The position numbers and the translations under genes were made by a program. From contig JADANN010000462.1 of NCBI GenBank assembly GCA_018806985.1, positions 983,501-1,047,500 on the forward strand: DNA of 64,000 nt, in the 5' to 3' direction. The notes beneath the pieces are model-generated. The model made no database searches. It was not told where the DNA came from and worked only from the letters and a program-made list of their open reading frames with translations. The number at the start of each line of letters is the position of its first letter. The stretch's first letter is position 1. This document shows, piece after piece, positions 48,501-59,802 of this stretch. The DNA comes from Angiostrongylus vasorum. Taxonomy: Eukaryota > Nematoda > Chromadorea > Rhabditida > Metastrongylidae.

Positions 48501-51500
48501 TTATCTTTCATCGATTTGTCATAGGATTACGGTTTCGTTTTTGTTGCGCAAAGGAAGCGAATGCAGAACCACTTTGGTAACATTTCGCTCCTTCGAACTG
48601 GAATTATTGATTCACTAACACCTGTTTCTTCCAGATCTGCTGCTTGTTCGGTGCTGAGCCGTAGGCTTACCAATTTCCTCAAGATTGCTAAAATTGATAC
48701 CATCCTTGTCTCGAAAGTAGCGTCACTGACTCAAAACATCGTTATAGCACCTCGAGCCACTGTTAGGCCAGATATGCATTCAGTCACCTCTAACGGTGCT
48801 TAATAAAGTCGAATGCATGGCGCATCCTCCAGAAAATGATGAAAGCTAAGCGTGAATCCTTTACCCGTTTTATTCCTTCCACAAGTTCTCGAGACCTTTT
48901 ACGTTCATCTGTTTCAAGTGGCATTTTCAAATTTCTATCGTCCATGAGAACTTTCTTCATCTTCAGCACCATTCTGATTTCCGTTACGAAACTTTAGAAA
49001 CCAATGTTGTGTGAACACTTGTTGGAAGTTTCCTTTTGGGCAACTTTGGTGTTAGGAAAAGTGTCTATGGCTTTGCCTTCAATCGTGCAGTCATATGAAA
49101 AGTGCTCGGATTTGTTCCCCCCTTCCGAATTTTCATTGTAGTGGCTTAAGCTGAAGGAAGTTTCAATAAAAAAAGGTTAGGAATTTGGAGCGAAATCTGT
49201 GCCTCAAACTTTTTAAGACTGTTTTGTGAACGAGGCGTTAAAATCTGAAAAGACCATTCACGAATTGTGTTCCGAACAATTCAGTAAAGAAAGTCTTTGG
49301 ACGTTTATCTAGGGCCTGAAACTCATTAACGCTTAGCGGTTTCGTTTTCGACGGACCTTTTATAACCACAATGATGCTGAGATATTTGCAAAACTCCGGA
49401 CCGCAGGTGTCTGCGGTGGGGAACGAACGCGCTATTATCGTTTCCAGGGGCTAACGCGTTCGCCACCACATCATGCGGGTCCCTTCGTTTTGTCTGTCTC
49501 GCAGCTATTTCTATCGATCAGCGCAATCAACAATCACCTGTCAAAGGGATTGATCTAGCGAGCCGAAATCGGCAACGAACCCAGTTAAGCTGAGGATTTC
49601 TAATCGTCTGACTTGTGGGGAAAATTATACCGAGTTAAGAACTAGAAACTCTTTAAGTCTATCCGACTTAAAGGACGTATCCTATTCATATTAATGATAA
49701 ACAAAAAACTGAAAGAAATACACCGTATTTGTGTGAATTTGAGGTGTACAGGGTGAAGATGCTTGTTTCATATTCCCGTCCCACTCTACACCCAATATTT
49801 TTATTGCTAGAGTTATAGATGACGACTCGAGGGTGATTCTACGTGGCCCAGACGACTACATCAATGCAAGCCTGGTAGATGTGAGTTCCCACTTTTTTTC
49901 ATGGATACAGGTTGTCCAAATATCATTGGTTTATGGAGGACGTTAGACGCAATTAGGATATAAGTTCTCATGAAAGTTGTCTACGGTCAGGGTGTTCATG
50001 CTTAACGCACCAACATCCTTGTTTAACTGCTACACAACGAGTTCGCAACCAGAATTTCACCATTATACCACGTCATCATCGACATAAAGACGGGGAGTCG
50101 CTTGTTCTTCTAGAGAAACTAAAACCTTTCGGCAGACTATAAAGAACCATTAGGCGCATCCGTCGCACGATTTTTGGACCGCGTTAATCACTGTCAACAG
50201 TCACAGCGCCGTTCATATGATGGGCTGGACTCATTCAAATTTCGCGTCGTTTATTGGGGCTGTGCAGAAGTTAGCACATAAATACGAAACTTCCCTGGCT
50301 GCCACTCTTGAAGGAATTTGGTAGAAAAGTGAAAAACATTCCATAGATCTATGAGAACTAGAGACTTCCTGCGTTGACGAACAGGAGACGGCCTTGCACA
50401 ACTTGCTCGCGGAGGGAGAAAAAATTCTGGAACTCCTGGGGCATTTGTGTTCAAACGGAAGTTGTGCTGAGCTACGCGCATTTCTTAACGAAGAGTGAAA
50501 CTCGAGTGTCAAATATAAGTAGACTACAGAAGAAGAAATTACCTTGGTTTTTATGTGACCATGGACAATGAAACGTATGTTTTTTAGTGCTAATTTCATT
50601 TTTTAGACATTGAATTGCTTTTTTAGGGTCATCATAGTTGTGGTCAGTTCATAGCAACACAAGGACCTATTGGTCCGGAAGAAATAGGAGATGGAAAGAA
50701 AGAGAGCACGGTTAGTGAGTACCCCTGTGCCAGCATTTCAAAACCAAGTTGTAAGGTGTAACTTTCACTTGAGCTAATGTATCAAGTTAAAATCATCATC
50801 AGCAAGTTAAGAAACTCGTCTTCTGTTCTTTGACCAGAATGAATTGGACTGTATTAATACAGTCGTGCTTCAAAAACAAACTTTAGCTTCCGTGTTCAAG
50901 GATTTTCTAGAACGTTGACTCAAAAAAATCTGAATACATGAAACGATGCGACCGTTGAGTTCTTCGCGCAGTAGAGCTTGAATGTGTCCACTCTTCGTTT
51001 TGTCAAAATGCCCAAGTGCACCAATTCTCTACTTGGATACATACTTGGGTACTTGAAATAACTTATAATAACCACAAGATTGCTGAGATATTTGCAAAAC
51101 TCCGGACCGCAGGTGTTTGCGGTGGGGAACGAACGCGCTATTGTCCTTTCCGGGGAGTAACGCGTTCACCACCACACCATGCGGGTCCTTCGTTTCGCCT
51201 GTCTCTCAGCTAGTTCTTATCGATCTCTGCCGTCAGCAATCACCCGTCACCGGGACTGATATTGTGAATTCAACTACAGCCTCAGCTTAACTGGATTTAA
51301 TGCCGATATGGGCTCCCCAGATCAGTCCCGCGCCCATGGCTCACCAAGCCCTCCATCCCCCCGGGATCGGGAAAGTGGTACCAGACTTGTCTGGGAGAAT
51401 AGGAGCACTGGCTCGATACATCCGGTATGCCACCTCGATTCATTGTAAAGGCCAGATATCCATTCAATCGCCTCCGAACGATACTTAATGAAGTCAAATG

Positions 51501-54500
51501 CATGGCGCATGCCTCAGGGATTGATCACCGAGAGCTTTAACCTTCTGTCCTTTAATCGCTGGATTTCCTTAGGAAATGTTTTAATTTTGGTAAAAAAATC
51601 TTTGGTCCGTGCAAAAAAAACTGTTTTAACTAAGGAAAAGGCTGTACTAGTCTGGAAGTTTTGCAGTTTAGTTTTGGCATTGGAAACTAGGTTTCGCGAG
51701 AGCTCTTCTTTACGCCTAGTTCATTTTTGCAGGTGAACGACTTCTGGCGGATGATCTGGGAAAAGAATGTGCAATGCGTACTGATGCTTACCGACTGCGT
51801 CGAAAACATGCGGGTTAGTTGAGGGGCACATAGTTATTTGATCACTTAAGCAGCCATTCGTTATCGCAATCGAATCACAAGTACTCATGCGAGCCCAGGC
51901 ACACAATTTCCATTTAACCTGCGGTACCATAGTTGTGCAAGGTCTCGTTTTCTGGAGTCTCGAAAACAGTTCGAGGGCTTTCGCAGGTTGTCAACACCTG
52001 TCAGCTAGCGACTGAGTCGTTGCAAGGACGGCAGTGATTGCTGGCATTAATTTAGTCATAGCTGGACTTTTGTGCGACGGACTCATCACCTAAGAGAGTG
52101 CTCTTGAACGATGAACTGCCGCTATATTTCGTAAGTCGACACCCAGAAATGCCATCCAAATACGACGAAGCGGTAGACCATTTGGGTTGAGCCACATGCA
52201 AACCGAATAGTCCCAACGTTGCCATCGACAGTATATGACGGGAAAAAAAAGTCGATGCAAAAGAGCGAGCCATGGTCTCGTCGGTTTTCAACTTGTTATG
52301 AGAGTTAAGAACTCATTAGTACTTGCGGGATTACAAGGACATGGGTGCGGTCGGTGTTTGCAGTTCCACTTCATGAAGGCGGGAATTGTTCTTAGGCGTT
52401 ACATTTTGCATTTCTATTTCCAAGAATGATGGGTAGCTTTTTGGACCTAAAAGAACCGTGATTATTGAAGGGAATTGGGAAAGTTCTCTGTCAGCTCTCG
52501 ATAACTTTCGTTTTTACTTATTTTCAGTCAGCCCTAGTTTTTTCCATTCTAATTTTTTCCTGCAGCTAGTTTTGTCCCTATTTTTTTTCAGAAGCCATTC
52601 AATCCATCTTTTTTTTCCTTAAAAGAGCTCTTCGCTTGATACAAGGGGTGTACTGAAAACTAGGTTGTATAAACTTAAAAATGAGGTGTCACGGTTCCGT
52701 TGGAACGATAGAGCTATATTACACGAAGGGGCTCTTGCTGTGGTAATATAACAAGAAAATTGTGAGAGTCGCCGACTTCTGTGAACGGCTTGGTTGTATT
52801 GGCCGAGAATCAAATGGGAAAAACGCATCGGTTCGAAATTTGCTGGATGAGCTACGCAGGAACTATTTTTCGCTTTGAGTTCTTGCAAACTACTGTTATT
52901 TTGAAGTGTGTTGTACCTAAGAATCTAAACAATCTCGTAGTATTAGCAATTCAGCAGCGCTGCTCACAGTACTGGCCGTCGCTGGGCGAGACACGATGGT
53001 TTGGTGCCATCGAAGTGAATCTTGTTTCCGAATGCGAGGATCCAATCTGCATCCGGCGGGAGCTCAATATCAGCACCAGCACTGGCAGCGAAAGAAGACA
53101 GGCATTAATCATTTTTCATAGTTGTTAGAAAAAAAAACATTTTTAGAAATAGTAAAAAAGTGCGAAAGCTTTGATTTGCGTGGGAATCGCCAGAGGATTA
53201 TCCGTACAGCTTCCGGGAGTACTCAAGTGATGATTTTAAGAGAAATGGGAGTTATTTCGGAGAAGGTTCTGCTCCTTACATCCTGGTAAAATTCTAAACC
53301 TAGGCATCCGCTTAATATTAGCAACACTTTAGTAGTAGAACTCAAAACAGTTCATTGTGCACAACTCAGAATCATTAGACATTACATGGCGATAGACACT
53401 GGAGGCTACCAGAACGGAATGGAGTAATTGTGAACTCCAATGTTACTTCCCAAATGCACGAGAATTGAAATCCCAACATCTTTTTTTGCAGTTATAAATT
53501 ACAGCTTAGTACCATCTATCGGGATTTTGGTTAAAGTTATACTTAAAATTTTTTCCAAATGGTCTTTTTTTTATACAGATTTTTTGTCCCTATTTACACC
53601 CTTTATAGAAGAACACATCAGTTCGTAAAGTAGCTATGAGTTGCATTTGAATTAAAACTTGACGAGGAGCGGCTAGCACAGTGGTAGTGATGTCAGTCAT
53701 CACGAGCATGCTGCTAGTTCGATTCCGCTCCAGGCCAACCAAGCCTCTCATTCCTCCGGAATCGAGAAATTGGTGCCAGACGTTGTCTGGGAAAAAAATC
53801 ACTTTCTGCAATCCATTTGCGAACGTTCCAGTCCGGCCATCCCAGGACTCCAGGGAGAATTGCTCCACCAGCATTCTACGACATTCAAGATTAAATGAAA
53901 ATCCTCAAGCAGCAACAGAAGCCACTCGTAAAAAGTTGGAAGATCTTCGTAGACAGTGGATGCGAGGAAACGAATTCAATGTGAGAAGTGCTGGGATCCG
54001 CACAGTCGACGTAAAGACGGGTCAAATAAAATAAAAGTTGACAATGTTTTTCATCTTTTGTTTAATCTGGAGAGAAAGTTTCCAAGAACAAGTCTATTAC
54101 TCCGTATGTTTTATGAGTTTGCAAATTTGTTGCATTTCTGTATTTCTAGCAAGTCTCCTATTTTTTGCTATCAGACTGGACAGTTTAAATTGGATCAATT
54201 AGTCTTACCCTCCTTACCTTAGTTATTAGGATTAGAACAGTGGCAGCTTTTTGCTAGATATAGATTGGGAAACGATCTCCGAATGGTGTTGTGTGGTGGT
54301 GAATGGGTGCAGATCCAGACGAAGTTCGTGCGTTGCAGGTGTCGCAATTCCACTTCCTGCACTGGAGCGATGCGCGAGGACCGGACAGCACCGTGCAGCT
54401 GCTCGACTTCATCGATAGAGTGGCGCGCAGGCACTTCCGGAAACCCATAGTCGTCCACTGCAGGGTGAGCCGTGGCCATTCAGAGCTCTCTCTGATCTCT

Positions 54501-57500
54501 GGCTTAAGAGAGATTCACAGAATGGAAAGCACTGCAAACAAAACGTGGCGTGAGTACTAGCCCTCAAAGTTGGCTTGCGACGGCAATCAGAAGTGTTTCG
54601 TTGAAAACGAATACATTTCCATACGAGTTAATAATAATTATAATAGTACTTATTTACACTCCTCTTTCCATGCTTTCTCTTCCGTCTGTCTTCCTTCTAT
54701 CTCTTTGTTTTTACTATTTCTGCATAATTCATATCTATTTCGCTCGATAGTACCCATTGGTGCGAGCAGCGCAGTGGAGTTGATGCCCTTCGATACGCGC
54801 AGGGCCGTGGTTCGACTCTGCTCTGAGTCTACTAATTCTTCCATCCCTCAGGGGTTCGACTGAGTGGTACCGGAGTTTTTCTAGGAAGAGGTCTTCCAAT
54901 CTGCAAAAGATTGCACCTCCTTGTAGTAAATATCTGAGAACGTCATAGCACGGTTATCACAGGATTCTAGAGAAAATTCGACTTGACAAGCATTCGACGA
55001 CATTCATCAGACATAGAACACAAGCCATACCCTAACGCAAAATCCTAAGATTTTCCTGGATAATTGAAGAAGTGTTAGGATCTGAGTATATGATGTCGGA
55101 TCGTGCTAGATAAAAGTGCTCATGCTTCATTAAAAGCGGTTCGTTTTATGAACGGTGACATCTACAACTTCCAGTATAGTCCATTAATCCAATTTGAAAA
55201 CGCTTATACCAATCCTGATTGCTCATGAGGATTGTTTAGTTCTCCTAGAGGCCATTCCATCATTCTTTGATCTTATCCATCGCCGTACGTTTCCTTCTTT
55301 ACAGTTTTATCTTGTGTTGCAAAATAGTGCACACGGAAGATAAAAGATCTTAAAGAGAGAAGAGCAGCAGTTATGGTAGAAGCTCCAGAGCAGGGAAAAG
55401 TATTCACAAAGCCCATCGAAGCTTCGTCAATTACGAAACTAAGATGATTGCACTCCCACCCAGTTGGAACAGTTCTAGCTTCCAGAAAAGCAGTGGAGAA
55501 AATAATTCAGGATTACTACTCGGATCTCTTCATTAGCCGTGTCCTCGTGCATTCATATGGATTAAAGGAGGATGGATATATCTTACCAGCGATTTTCCCT
55601 TCCAAAATCCGACATGCTGTTGCGCCGGTGAAGAATCGAACAACGCCAGATCCTGACAGGATAAGATTTGAACACCTGTAGAACCTTCCGCCAGTCCTCA
55701 TAATCCCCACTGAACCGACTTTTCACACGTGACCTGTGAAAATCCAAGGCTCCTACTCAGTGGAAATCCAGCAAGACCGTTCCTCTTTCCGGGAATGGTG
55801 ACTTCCACGATATCGAAAACCGTCGCCGCAATATGCTTGTGGTCTGTCGTCGACAAACTTTTCTCTCCAGTAATCCTAAACAGGATTGGCAGAAACTGGA
55901 CGAAGGAAAGCCATGTGATAAACCAGGATTTCGAAAAGGATTCGGTATGATAGATCACATCCACACGATAACAAGGCTCATGGAAGTATCGCTAGAGTGC
56001 AAGAGACCGATCCGTCCCACTTTCACCCTTTTTAAAAAGGTTTTGACTCAGTTGAAATAGAAGCAGTCATGGAAGACCTGGACAGCTAGAGCGTCCCTAC
56101 TCAATCTATGAAGATTCTTAGTGAACTACATAAAAATCTTACACACAATTTCACCACTTTGCAGGGATATTAAAACTGACCTCAAAAGAGAATTAAGTAG
56201 AACGGTACCATCTTGCCAAAATTATTTAGCGCCACGCTCGAGAACTTCATACGGAAACTGGTATAGGGACAACATGGGGTGAAAATTGATGGTCGGCAAT
56301 TACAACATCTTTGTTTTGCTGATAACATCAATATTATAACACTAAACATTAGTCAAACGGAACGAATGATTGCCGAGTTCGATAAAACTTGTGGTCTTCA
56401 ACCAAAACTCACAAAAACGATGTTCATAAGGAACGGATTGGCTACGTATGCGTGATCCATGCTCAATGGAATGAATATCTCCGAATTGTCTGGCTCCGTC
56501 TATCTATATTGGGAAATCAACATCGTGAACGACAGCCTATAGTTGGGCATGAGGAAGTGGGCGGCCTGGAGAGGCTTCATAAGCGTCAAGGATGTAGTGG
56601 GGAGAGCACAGAACACAAAAATTCGTGTCCATTTTTTTCGTCTGTACGATTCTCCTTGTTTTAACTTATGCGTTAGAAATCTGGTCGTTACGTATGCAGG
56701 ATAAAAAGATTTCTCAGCTTTAGGGAACGCGCAGTCGAAAGGACGATGCTGAGGTGTCTGTATAACGCAATTGGAAGAGGGGGACCCGAGGTTCTGACCT
56801 GTATCACACTTGACATTTGAACGACCCGTCCTCACTGGTTGTGTGGTCCCCAGCATAATCACCATTTATCGGAGATTTGCTGGTTAAAGCCCACTGTGGT
56901 TTCCTGGAATCCCGAGGGACAGCCTGGCCAAAGTCTGCCTCTGGTCATCACCACGATAGGCAGTCGCAGCCCCTTGTGGATCAGAGGAGATTTGCCACCA
57001 TGCAACTCTGATACCAGGACGGTGGCGGATGCTGGTATTGGTTTACAATTAGCTAGGCGCTCTGATGGAAATTCCCGACTTCTTCTCAGCTTGGGAGATC
57101 CTGCCGGGGGACGAATCCTCCCGCTGCACATCGTAGTCCGATACCTAGGAACACCTCACAGCCACGATGAGGCGGTTAACCGTTGGGAGGTTGACCTGTA
57201 TCAAGGATCAAAAATCAAAGACGCCGTTCCAAACGCCAAACTATCGAGGATAAGGTGGACCGCACACGTAATGCGCATGAACGCAGCCGATGGACAAAAG
57301 CCGTTAGTGATTGTATTCCCTCGGGATGTCAAACATACTGCACGAAGACCACCGACAGCCGAAGCCCTAGAAGTAAGTTATGATGCTTAACAAGTTCCTA
57401 GAGCGAGCAGGACCCAATGGGCTACTCTTGCACGCGTCAGGGAGTTTACTGGCGCCCGCTCAGGTTACTCGACGATCAACGGGACGACAGGCGACAGAGA

Positions 57501-58710
57501 TGATACATCCCCCTTGATTGATGCCTTCACTCAAGGGCTTGAAATTGCTCATGCTTCCAGTTGTGTAGTCGCTGCTCTCTATCTTAGTCAGTGTTCTGTA
57601 TGCAGATATGCGTAGATAATCTTTTTGTCTGGACTCTATCCAAAGCTCTTCATTCTGTTTCATGAAAGGCGTTCTGTTCGTCTTTCGAGCTATTTTTAGG
57701 CAAGCTTTTTCTTCCCTGTGATAATAATTTTTTGAAGATCGACTCCCATTCTCAACTCGTCCCATTGTTTAGGATTATCTCGTAAGTGCAGCAAACAATG
57801 GACGAAACAAAAAAGTCAAAGTGGATTGAGGAGTGAGGCAAAGGGTACCTTCTTATTTTGGTTTCACTGTGAGATGACCGCGAAAAAGACCTTGACTGAT
57901 CCTAGCAAGTTCACCTAAAATCTGAATCAACGACACTGTACATTTCCAATGGGGTTCCCTATTCGGGCAGTGCTCACTCCACTGAATTCGACTCGACGCC
58001 AGTACGAGCACCCATGTCGCGACAGCGACCAGCTGTGTATCATCGACTGGGATCAGTGCTATTCCATGGAAGGCGGTGCTGAAGCCGTAGCCGAATGAGA
58101 GTTTATACTAATCTCGTGTTAGCTTAATCATACAGAATATTGTTGATTATTGTTATCAAGGATTAATGGAAGTCGGATTTTAAGAATACGAGTAATTCGT
58201 AATTTAAACGCTTCACATATTAAATCAAAAACACTGATTACATGTATTCACCTTTTGACATTGACAGGTGCCCACATCTCTACTTTTCGAATATTTCAAT
58301 CCAAAAGTGCAGTGATTCCCACTAATGCGTATGACGTTTTGGTTGCAGTGCTGGTGTGGGTCGAACAGGTGTGTTGATTGCACTGTGGAGGCTTCTCGAA
58401 CAAGCTCGACAGGATAAAGTGATCGACGTCTTCGGGTGAGTGCCACAGATCTCAACGACTTAAGTATAGCTCATCGTCTGTTCTTGTCATCTTTTAAAAA
58501 CTAGGAAAAAAATTCAGGAACAGCACTTACAACATTTGAAAAGCTAGCGGACACTAATGCGCTTCATAAAGTAGACCTCATTTCGTTCTCTCATCTTTCA
58601 GAACCGTCGACGCGCTCCGTCAACAGCGCAGCCGCATGGTGCAAACTCCCGAGCAATACCTCTCCTTGTATGAAGCCTTGTCCCTAGCAATTCACGAACA
58701 TAGGTTATGA
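45536..58710 (+). CDS. Protein tyrosine phosphatase, receptor-type-like catalytic domain
   Basis: Removes phosphate from tyrosine. Exons: 45536-45787, 46561-46642, 46709-46799, 49819-49880, 50627-50710, 51733-51813, 52955/52958-53120, 54313-54464, 58349-58435, 58602-58710, about 388 codons; 5' exons not found. Landmarks in order are NFIEDLRRIRNANGSVLYEE, the pTyr-loop region NRFADILPYDDSRVIL, DDYINASLVD, FIATQGP, VNDFWRMIWEKN, QYWPS, QFHFLHWSDARGP (the WPD loop with Ser for Pro), the signature HC-(S)AGVGRTG split by a 3.9-kb intron, and the Q loop MVQTPEQY. The donor at the signature is one base out of frame (see findings). No membrane segment is seen, so receptor or cytosolic type is undecided. 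Introns are loaded with SINEs and an RTE copy. Confidence 0.88.
46867..47144 (+). mobile_element. S1 SINE with target-site duplication
   Basis: Complete copy in a phosphatase intron, flanked by ATGGGTTCGTTA (46855-46866) and ATGGGTTTGTTA (47145-47156). The ends of the element are therefore well defined (278 bp). Confidence 0.85.
47285..47510 (-). mobile_element. S2-type SINE, reversed
   Basis: On the minus strand: CTGGTGCAGTGGATAATACG (A box) and GCGAATTCGAAGCAC (B-box region), about 40 bp apart. Confidence 0.6.
47990..48335 (+). mobile_element. S3 SINE, diverged
   Basis: Starts AGCATAGTGGTTAGTGATGC. Shares the ACTCGACCGGCATTCTACGA and GTGTTGGGATTCGAATAGTA segments with S3 at 53660. Confidence 0.6.
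48757..48850 (+). mobile_element. S1 SINE, 3' fragment
   Basis: GGCCAGATATGCATTCAGTC through GAATGCATGGCGCATCC, then a diverged end. Confidence 0.65.
49355..49560 (-). mobile_element. S2-type SINE, reversed
   Basis: Shares ATATTTGCAAAACTCCGGAC, GGTGGGGAACGAACGCGCTA and CACCACATCATGCGGGTCCC with the copy at 51055. Confidence 0.7.
51055..51300 (-). mobile_element. S2-type SINE, reversed
   Basis: Near-identical to the copy at 49355 over the body, continuing through TCACCCGTCACCGGGACTG. It abuts a truncated S1 copy. Confidence 0.7.
51318..51545 (+). mobile_element. S1 SINE, 5' truncated
   Basis: Begins inside the head at CAGTCCCGCGCCCATGGCTC and runs to GATTGATCACCGAGAGCTTT. Confidence 0.75.
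53660..54034 (+). mobile_element. S3 SINE, best copy
   Basis: tRNA-like head with GGCTAGCACAGTGGTAGTGA (A box) and CTAGTTCGATTCCGC (B box), a 300-bp body and an AAAT/AAAAT-type end. Confidence 0.75.
54752..55125 (+). mobile_element. S3 SINE, diverged
   Basis: Head GGTGCGAGCAGCGCAGTGGA and GTGGTTCGACTCTGC keep both polymerase III boxes. The body is recognisable but decayed. Confidence 0.65.
55335..57530 (+). mobile_element. RTE-type retrotransposon relic, copy 2, 5' truncated
   Basis: Starts in the linker before the reverse transcriptase (DLKERRAAVMVEAP) and keeps YYSDLF, a PDPDRIRFEHL remnant, GVKIDGRQLQHLCFADN (catalytic Asp pair changed), ISQTERMIAEFDKTCG and, after an inserted S4 element, GSKIKDAVPNAKLSRIRWTA and a DVKHTARRPPT tail. 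Stops and shifts throughout. It lies in the 3.9-kb phosphatase intron. Confidence 0.85.
56808..57186 (-). mobile_element. S4 repeat nested in RTE copy 2
   Basis: Reversed S4 interrupts the RTE frame. The 12-bp TGACCTGTATCA occurs immediately before it (about 56797) and again right after it (about 57186), a target-site duplication. Confidence 0.85.
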
Positions 58711-59802
58711 ACTGCTTGCATTTCCAAGCATTCGTGGTACATCAGTACAGCCAACCCATCCCTAACAAAGGTACCCGTCATACGCACACCCCATCGAGTG
58801 GACGACAGCTGGGAACAGATAATGTATGGATAAGCTCTTCAGTGCCTGGATCTTCTTTAGCTCCTTTCATATCCACCATTATGAGCCATATCAAATACAG
58901 AAGCATTCCCCACATCTACCTGCTTAGATTTCTGGGTCATAATACCACTTATTTCTAGATTAACTCAAACATTATGTATGTGTAGCTTCCTTAAACTGGA
59001 TATGAAAGATCATCTGCATTATCTGTAATTTATAACCCATCGAATCAACAGCCACTAATAAAGCTTCCAATCGCTAGATCATTTGAGCCAGTGTTCCATC
59101 TTCATAGAGGCGAATATTTTTCCATAAAATGTCGTTTATTATTACCGTCTCTGACAAAAACGTATCCAAAAGATGGGTATTTATTAAATACACAAAAGTA
59201 TTATGTACAAAACGAACAAGATAGCCACTCTAAACAATACCATCCTAAAGAGGATAGCACGATAGTTTTGTGAAGGGATTTCAAGTAAAATCAAACATGC
59301 ATGTCTACCACTGACCCTTTAATAAATACAGAATTTGACGCTAAAAAGCAACTGGAGGGTCAATAATAACGCATCTAGAAACTCGAGCAAGAAAACATGA
59401 AGAAAATGATCACACATGACGTGGAATGAACGCGTGCATAGAATTCTCGAGGCGCACGGACTCGACTACGATTGAGAATCGTCATCGAGGATTAAGTGGA
59501 CAGGCAGCATAATAAATCCATAATTCAGTATCAAGAATAAGGGTGACATCACAGACGAATTAACACAAATGAACAATTAATACTCGCAGGTAGTCACGAT
59601 CACAACCGATATCAGCTGGGCACTATGTCGTATTCATTAGAAAGTGGAATAATTGGGTGAGAAAGATGAAGTTTACGAAGCAAAGAAGTATAGTGCAGTA
59701 TCTACACGGATTTAAACAAACGGCTAATAACACAATGTTCAGCTGTCGAAGAACGCATGAGAATTAAGGTGATGAGTGTAGGACTCATACCTCATCTCTC
59801 GG
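58711..59802. other. Spacer between convergent genes
   Basis: No gene seen. An AATAAA at about 59057 lies 350 bp after the phosphatase stop and may end its mRNA. A reverse AATAAA (TTTATT at about 59180) could serve the tubby gene. Confidence 0.5.

Noticed and set aside
45536..58710. Assignment of the phosphatase to IA-2/PTPRN or to a named receptor class
   Set aside because: Some segments (EVNLVSE-like, C-terminal length) suggest IA-2, but the active-site Ala and the kept Asp argue against it; the evidence is too mixed for a gene name.
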